Part shown: positions 58,936-64,000 of the stretch, in pieces
How positions within the stretch are numbered: the stretch's first letter is position 1
Layout: each line of letters begins with the position of its first letter
Assembly: GCA_017979445.1 (NCBI GenBank)
Contig: CM030711.1
Coordinates: 48,035,560-48,099,559 of the forward strand
From: Akebia trifoliata
Taxonomy: Eukaryota > Streptophyta > Magnoliopsida > Ranunculales > Lardizabalaceae
Direction of reading: 5' to 3'
Length of the DNA: 64,000 bases
Translations under genes and position numbers: made by a program
Notes under the pieces: generated by a model
Database searches by the model: none
What the model was told of the DNA's origin: nothing
The model's input: only the letters and a program-made list of their open reading frames with translations

Positions 58936-59529
58936 ATCAACTAAGTATTGTGGGAGACAAACTCAACTAGGACAAATCTTTCATCAGGTATAGTTTTGTG
59001 GGTTAAACTTTCCATCAAAGTATAGAGTCATGGTAGTCACTTTATTTCATTTACTCTTCACCTTCTCTAATTGTAATATATTTTATCTTTTACCTTTTTA
59101 ACTCACATTATTATTTTTAATCTTTTACTCTTTTAATCTTAATTTTTTTAATAATAGTCTCCAACTCTATTTTTACACTTTTACTCCCTTAACTCGAAAG
59201 AGAATGCATCATCCTCTAATTTTACTATATTTTTTCTTTTACTTTTTAATCAATTTTAATTGTTTTTCATCTCTTACCTCTTTCATCTCAATTTATTTTT
59301 AAATAATACCCTTTCCATAAAATTAAAGTTGGACCCACTTTATTTCATTCATTATTCACCTCTCCTAACTTTACCATATTTCCTTTTTTACTACTACTCC
59401 AACTTTATTTTTTTGCTTTTACCCTTAATTCGAGAGAGGATGCCCGTGTCGTAGGCACGATTGAACTCTAGTCTCTAAATAATACAAAAATATTTATATA
59501 TTAGTATATAACATCAAGTTCAAATTGAA

Positions 59530-59712
59530 TTGAGTTGGTATGATGGCCAATATTACACTTTAGGCAGTCGAGATCTTGAATTCGAGTCACCTCTTAGGTG
59601 TCATCCTCAAGGATTTGTCCCAGAAGTTACTTGGTGCATTGTATGGGGAGCGGACTACTCGGGCGAGGATTAGTTGGGTGCTCTAAGAGGTCTAAATATC
59701 TTGATTTAAAAA
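59530..59712 (+). mobile_element. possible SINE
   Basis: GAGTTGGTATGATGGCCA (box-A-like) followed 40-50 bp later by CTTGAATTCGAGTCACC (box-B-like), then AGGTGTCATCCTCAAGGATT and a short A-run after TTGATTT at about 59705. Resembles a degenerate tRNA-derived SINE. Confidence 0.45.
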
Positions 59713-60154
59713 AAATAGATTTTAAATAATTTTTCATTATACATGGATGCCAAAATTATATATTAAAAATAAAAATCTGATGCTCAACCATGTTAGATAT
59801 CAAATATCCAACAAAGGAGATGGGAAGAATTTGTAACCATTCCAACGGAAAATTGCTCCCAAGAACCCTATACTGATCGAAATTCATAGGGGGAAGGACA
59901 TTTAAAAAAAATTTAATACTTATTTGGTGTAACTTTATTGTGGACAGTTTTTTTTTTTTAGTGGGCTTCAAGATGTAGCCTGTGTTGAGGCCCATTTACT
60001 ACTTTTTATGCAATTTTACCGTTAAAAGAAAACGACAAAAGTATGCGGAAAAGATGTGCCAGGTGGATTCAAATAAATAGGTTCGGAATCCCGAACCAAC
60101 AACCGAAGCTGCAGTACGAACGTCACACCAACGGCTATCCACTCCTCCTCTGTC

Positions 60155-60163
60155 TATAAATAA
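60155..60163 (+). promoter_or_regulatory. TATA box of the phytocyanin gene
   Basis: TATAAATAA, 110 bp upstream of the start codon, followed by a CT-rich leader with CTCTCTCTCG. Position and sequence fit a plant core promoter with transcription starting about 30 bp downstream. Confidence 0.65.
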
Positions 60164-60273
60164 AGGACGAAGGCCTGACACACCTCACACACGCAAATCC
60201 CTCTCTCTCGATTCATCACAAAGCCAAAAAGAGAGAAACAAAGAGTGAAGTTCCAATCTCTCTCCTCGCATCC

Positions 60274-61002
60274 ATGGCCCCCTCAAGAACTCTGTCCTCT
60301 GCTATGGTTCTTATATTTCTCCTCTTTAACTTCTCAGAAGCTAAAGTTTTCTTGGTTGGAGGAAAGACAGACGCGTGGAAAACCCCTTCTTCTCAATCCG
60401 AATCTCTAAATAAGTGGGCAGAAGCATCTCGTTTCCAAGTTGGCGACTCATTAGGTAACTTCCCACTCCTTAAATTTCCTTGATTTGTTCCCTTCATTTC
60501 TGTTTCTATCAACACTTGTATCCAATTTCTAGTATTTTTTTATTTATATTTATATCTATCTGAGTTATCTCTTATGTTCTACTTCCTCCTCTGTTTTTGT
60601 TGAAATTCTCTGTTTCCTCTACTTGTAGTCTGGAACTATGAGTCTGGGAAGGATTCAGTGTTGGAGGTGAAGAGAGAGGACTATTTGAGCTGCAATACGT
60701 CGAGCCCCATTGCAGAATACAAGGATGGGAAGACGAATGTGAAGTTGGATCGATCGGGTCCATATTATTTCATAAGTGGAGCTTCAGGACACTGTGAGAA
60801 GGGACAGAAGGTGATCGTGGTGGTTCTATCGAAGAGACTTAGTGGTGGGTTCGTGAGTGTGATTACTCCAGCTCCAGCTCCATCTCCAATGGAAATTGAT
60901 GGTCCAGCGGTGGCTCCTACAAGTGGTACTCATAGTGGTTTAAAGAATGGGTTGATGGTGATGATGTTGGGGAGTTTGGTGGGAATGATGGTTCCCATGT
61001 GA
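60274..61002 (+). CDS. early nodulin-like protein (phytocyanin domain, GPI-type)
   Basis: Cell-surface phytocyanin-fold protein. Two exons, 60274-60454 and 60629-61002, give 184 residues. Signal peptide MVLIFLLFNFSEA is followed by KVFLVGGKTDAWKTP, the typical start of early nodulin-like domains, then NKWAEASRFQVGDSLVWNYE (the intron falls inside it), REDYLSCNTSSPIAEYKDGK and PYYFISGASGHCEKGQKVIV. The two Cys of the fold are present, but the His that would complete a type I copper site is replaced (CNTSSPI), so it probably does not bind copper, as is usual for this family. A short Pro/Ala stretch (TPAPAPSPMEIDGPAVAP) suggests arabinogalactan glycosylation, and the hydrophobic end (LMVMMLGSLVGMMVPM) a GPI anchor signal. 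The intron position after DSL/VW is standard for the family. Confidence 0.93.
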
Positions 61003-61736
61003 GGGAGGAGAAGTAATACGGGATGGGTTTCTGTTGTTTATGGGAAATCAGGGTTTTGTGTGTGTGTGGTTTTTAAGATATTTAATTATTTATTGATTTG
61101 TTGATTGAGAAAAATGTATTTTCTTTAATGGAAACTTGTCTTGATTCCAATCTTTGCGCCCAAGAATAGTCGTCTTATAATAGAGATTTTGTAAATGTGC
61201 ATCTTGATGATGGTATACATGAAAATGTGCTTTTAGTGTTGAACCAGTTTTTAAGTTATAGAAAAATCATGTGACTGGACCTCATTTTCGGATTCCCAAA
61301 ACTATTAACTGATAGTTAATCCTCGTTGAACAAGCCCTAATTTTCTGATTCCCAAAACTGGGGCCCATAAATATATGCAGTTGTGCATCCCGAGGCAAAA
61401 AGATCTATGGTTCTAACACATGCCACATCAGGAGTATTTTGAGTATGCCACGTGAGGGTCAGAAAATATATATATATATATAATTGATAATTAAGGGGGC
61501 CTAGGCAGACCCACCCCCCTACCAGAAAATAATTACTCTTTACAAAATTGCCAACTATTAAAAAAAATTGTGGTTATTTTAATAATAACTTAAGACAATA
61601 TACCATCCTGCTTTGAATGGCTTTGAATGCTTCTTTTATTTTTTCCCTTCCATTTCTGCAAATTCACATTTATTTCATAAAACAAAAGAATATCCTGCTT
61701 CCTAAAATTCCACTTCTCTTCATTTTTTTCCCCCAC
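61003..61736. other. convergent 3' regions of the phytocyanin and MRS2 genes
   Basis: Both genes end here. It contains a GTATCCCGAGG-core MITE scrap (61380-61475) followed by a short (TA)n at about 61466-61482. No gene seen. Confidence 0.6.
61380..61475. repeat. member of the GTATCCCGAGG-core MITE family
   Basis: TTGTGCATCCCGAGGCAAAA, AGATCTATGGTTCTAACACA, TGCCACATCAGGAGTATTTT, GAGTATGCCACGTGAGGG in order. The best single copy of the half-element; matches 8105-8215 block for block. Confidence 0.6.
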
Positions 61737-63051
61737 CTACAATGGCATGAGCCTTCTATACTTGAAAAAACACAAAAACAAACAAAATATGATGAGCCCA
61801 CATACTCCTGTGATAAGAAGAACCCACTTGAATGCACTTGGTTCATCAAATAATCCGATTGTGAAGTTCATCCCAAATACCCCTGCCACCACCCCAAAGA
61901 TTGCAACGACGAAGGTCGCAGTTGTAAGGATCAGTTCAAACTGGATCAGCTGGTTTCGAACATTATCCTGTGACACCATAGGAAGGAAACCTCTCAGTCA
62001 ATTTTTAATTTAGATTTGGGGTTCGCCACTCCAGAATGAACCTGTTTGTAGATGTAGTTTTACAGAGGGTATTTCAGTCATTTAGGTTAATATCCAAGAA
62101 GACCTAGATCAAGGGGCATATGACCATATCGCCAGTTTGAAAACATGGGTATCTCTAATATTTATTGACCGAAAAAAAAAATGTGGGGAGCATAACTAAT
62201 ATTGACTAAAACAGGGGTATATGGGCATGAATCCGATAAACAGGTAGAGATTAACCAAGTGCATGGCACTCTGGATTTCCTCAACATTTCTGAATGTGAT
62301 GAAAGAAGTACAAGCATACTTTTTAAATAAAGGAGAAGAAGATACAAACCAGCTGAATATTGATGAAGTCTTCGGTGTCGTCAATGTACTCCTTCATCTG
62401 TAAAGAGATAAGAGGTAGAGAGCATGTTAGATTGGTAATAAAATTATTTGTCGCACACGAGAAAATGAAAATTGAAATGCGGTTACACAGACAGTGCTGC
62501 ATGTACCGATGTCAGCTTGTTGAGGGTACTATCAATGACAACAAAGTATGCTTCCAGCAGCATCTCCAGTTCTTCAATGTTCTCATTGGTGCTCTCTGAA
62601 CTCTTCATACTCTCGTGTCTGCTCCTTGCAATGCTCAAGCTCTTCTCAAGCTTCCGCCCATCTGTGGGTGAAGAAACAGGAGAAACTGGAGCAGAAGCAG
62701 ATATCACACCCCCTGTTGAGCTGTATCCCACCAAAGATTGATCACCATAGAAAGATGACTCCATCCTTATCTTCTTCTCAGTGAGATACATTTCAGCCAT
62801 ATCTCCATCATCATCCATTAGTTGTTCTATCTCATCCCTAACCTACATGAATAAAGCTCTAAAAAGAGTATTAAAAGCTGATAAGTATATACTACAAAAG
62901 AGAGAGTGAAATCTGGAAACACCTTCTGAACTCTCCGAGTTAAAGCAACAAGTCTGCTCTTTAACCGACGCACACGCTCCAAGTTTAAGGTACTGATCTT
63001 TGATGTCAGCTCATCCAATAATGGGTATGCTTCAATTTCTAATTCTGCTGC
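61737..63051 (-). CDS. MRS2: MRS2/CorA-like magnesium transporter, C-terminal part
   Basis: Membrane Mg2+ channel of the CorA superfamily. Four exons are visible: 63051-62923, 62842-62507, 62397-62350 and 61967-61737, 247 residues joined in frame; the 5' exons lie beyond the right edge. Seen in order: helix AAELEIEAYPLLDELTSKIS / LERVRRLKSRLVALTRRVQK, then VRDEIEQLMDDDGDMAEMYL, a Ser/Pro-rich loop, the long stalk helix with IEELEMLLEAYFVVIDSTLN and MKEYIDDTEDFINIQL, and finally two membrane segments with the hallmark GMN (FGVVAGVFGMNF) and a basic tail KYRRLMPL. GMN is the ion-selectivity motif and is intact. Exon 62397-62350 is just 48 bp. Intron 62349-61968 holds a repeat arm. The exact paralogue is not assigned. 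Confidence 0.93.
62040..62215. repeat. single arm of the CCCATGTTTTCAAACTG family in MRS2 intron
   Basis: Read on the minus strand: GTCAATATTAGTTATGC, TAGAGATACCCATGTTTTCA, AACTGGCGATATGGTCATAT, then TAAATGACTGAAATACCCTC. It matches the arms of 26493-27020. Only one arm is present. Confidence 0.5.
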
Positions 63052-64000
63052 CTGATTAACATGGGGGAAATTCCAATAGTCCTTGAGTAACTAATTTGGG
63101 GAGAGGAATTGTTCATGCAAGTGATTTTATTTCGTGAGAAGCATAATTCAATATATTTCCACGAAATATTTCTATTTCCGCAAGTTAAATGTGAAAGTTG
63201 TACTCTTTGAGTTTTGAAAAAATTCTAGAATACTGGAAATAGAAAATAATATTCATTTATTAGTAGAAATGAATTATGATTATCATATATCTCTACATTA
63301 TCATACTGTGACTATGCATAAGTATTATGAATCATGAATTATGATTCATATTAGTAGAAATGAACTATGAAGTTATCAATACATTATCATTAGCATATAA
63401 GCATGCACAAAAACCTACTGATGTGCTAATTATGAATGCATATTTATAAGTAGAAAATACATAATAATGTGTGAAGCTAGTACTCAGTACTTAATAGTTT
63501 GTTCATTAAAACAAATGTTTTACAATTAAGACATGAAGTTAATTTGATATGATTAATCTTATTTCCCTGTAAAAATGTTTGTTTTGGCTGGCTAGACTCT
63601 AAGATACAGGTAACACGATGTAACGAAACGCTATTAATTTCTTTTCCACACTCTATAAGGTTAATTATTGCAGATTCATGTGTTTTCAGGTCTTTTTTAC
63701 AATTTCCTACAGTTTCACTGAAATATTTCTTAAATATTTCCAACATTTCCATGAGAATTGTATTTACGATCACATTTTCGAAAAATTTCCATTTCCAGGC
63801 TGACTGAGATAGACAACGGAAGCAAAATTTAGTATCTTAGTAAAAAGGTAATCAAACAAACTATAATCTCTCAAATTCATAAAATATTTAGCAACCGACC
63901 AAAAGAAAATGAATCGGAATCACCGACAAATGCTAGAGGCTCTACAACTTTAGGCCTGATATGAGACGATATTTACAATCCACTGTCAACAATTTCAGGA
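63052..64000 (-). other. probable MRS2 intron running off the window
   Basis: AT-rich sequence upstream of the first visible MRS2 exon. An exon encoding the conserved PFEFRALE region is expected before AAELEIEAYP but was not found here, so this whole stretch is read as one intron continuing past the right edge. GAATTATGATTAT / ATGAATTATGATTCAT motifs repeat near 63265-63370. No gene seen. Confidence 0.55.

Larger units (their letters stand above)
58250..60273. other. intergenic region before the phytocyanin gene
   Basis: Contains a decayed double-hairpin element (58655-58935), a diverged direct repeat of roughly 300 bp (around 59030-59330 and 59330-59455, both with CACTTTATTTCATT and TTTTACC blocks), a possible SINE (59530-59712), and the promoter of the gene starting at 60274. 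No gene seen. Confidence 0.6.

Noticed and set aside
62160..62384. Short open frames in the MRS2 region
   Set aside because: They run through an intron and a repeat arm in frames other than the transporter's.

Overview
The window is nuclear DNA from a flowering plant. Evidence: interrupted genes with GT-AG introns, plant-only families (a two-domain WRKY factor, an early nodulin-like phytocyanin), AT-rich intergenic DNA, and many small transposons (MITEs, tRNA-like SINEs, LINE scraps). I cannot name the species from sequence alone.

Eight protein-coding genes can be read, almost all exon by exon. In order they are: eIF3b (minus, 150-7348), a WRKY32-like group I WRKY factor (plus, 12903-17570), a DNA-3-methyladenine glycosylase I (minus, 20617-23779), the PSMD9/Nas2-type proteasome assembly chaperone (minus, 27383-34067), an M17 leucine aminopeptidase (plus, 42842-50051), a transmembrane-9 superfamily (nonaspanin) protein (plus, 52463-56467), an early nodulin-like GPI-type phytocyanin (plus, 60274-61002), and the C-terminal half of an MRS2/CorA-like magnesium transporter (minus, 61737-63051, 5' exons outside the window). 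A short single-membrane-segment protein (minus, 57867-58163) is probably a ninth gene, but its start codon is missing. These are ordinary dispersed housekeeping and regulatory genes. They form no operon or cluster, and I see no functional link between neighbours.

The unusual part is the repeat landscape. Between 34698 and 39109 eight short inverted-repeat elements lie end to end, separated only by (TA)n. Two more sit at 10287-11008, and decayed copies lie at 48275-48645 and 58655-58935. Their termini mostly fit 5'-GGG-N4-GTTC-R. The sequence just inside the ends differs between subgroups, yet six of the eight share the same internal module of two successive 90-100 bp hairpins. One member (36798-37874) has about 110-bp terminal inverted repeats and carries an intact internal exon of a GH17 beta-1,3-glucanase with its splice sites, so it is a Pack-type gene-capturing element. 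Another (38271-39109) carries unidentified repetitive cargo. No transposase is present. The target choice resembles the (TA)n-inserting Micron MITEs of rice, but the hairpin module shared among elements with different ends is not something I recognise.

Other notable points: a GC-AG intron and a duplicated exon tail with its splice donor in the aminopeptidase gene; a near-perfect 211-bp hairpin in its first intron; a dispersed palindromic MITE family sharing one core motif, including one just upstream of the PSMD9 start; and hAT-type MITEs with 8-bp target duplications, one inserted at the tail of a SINE.
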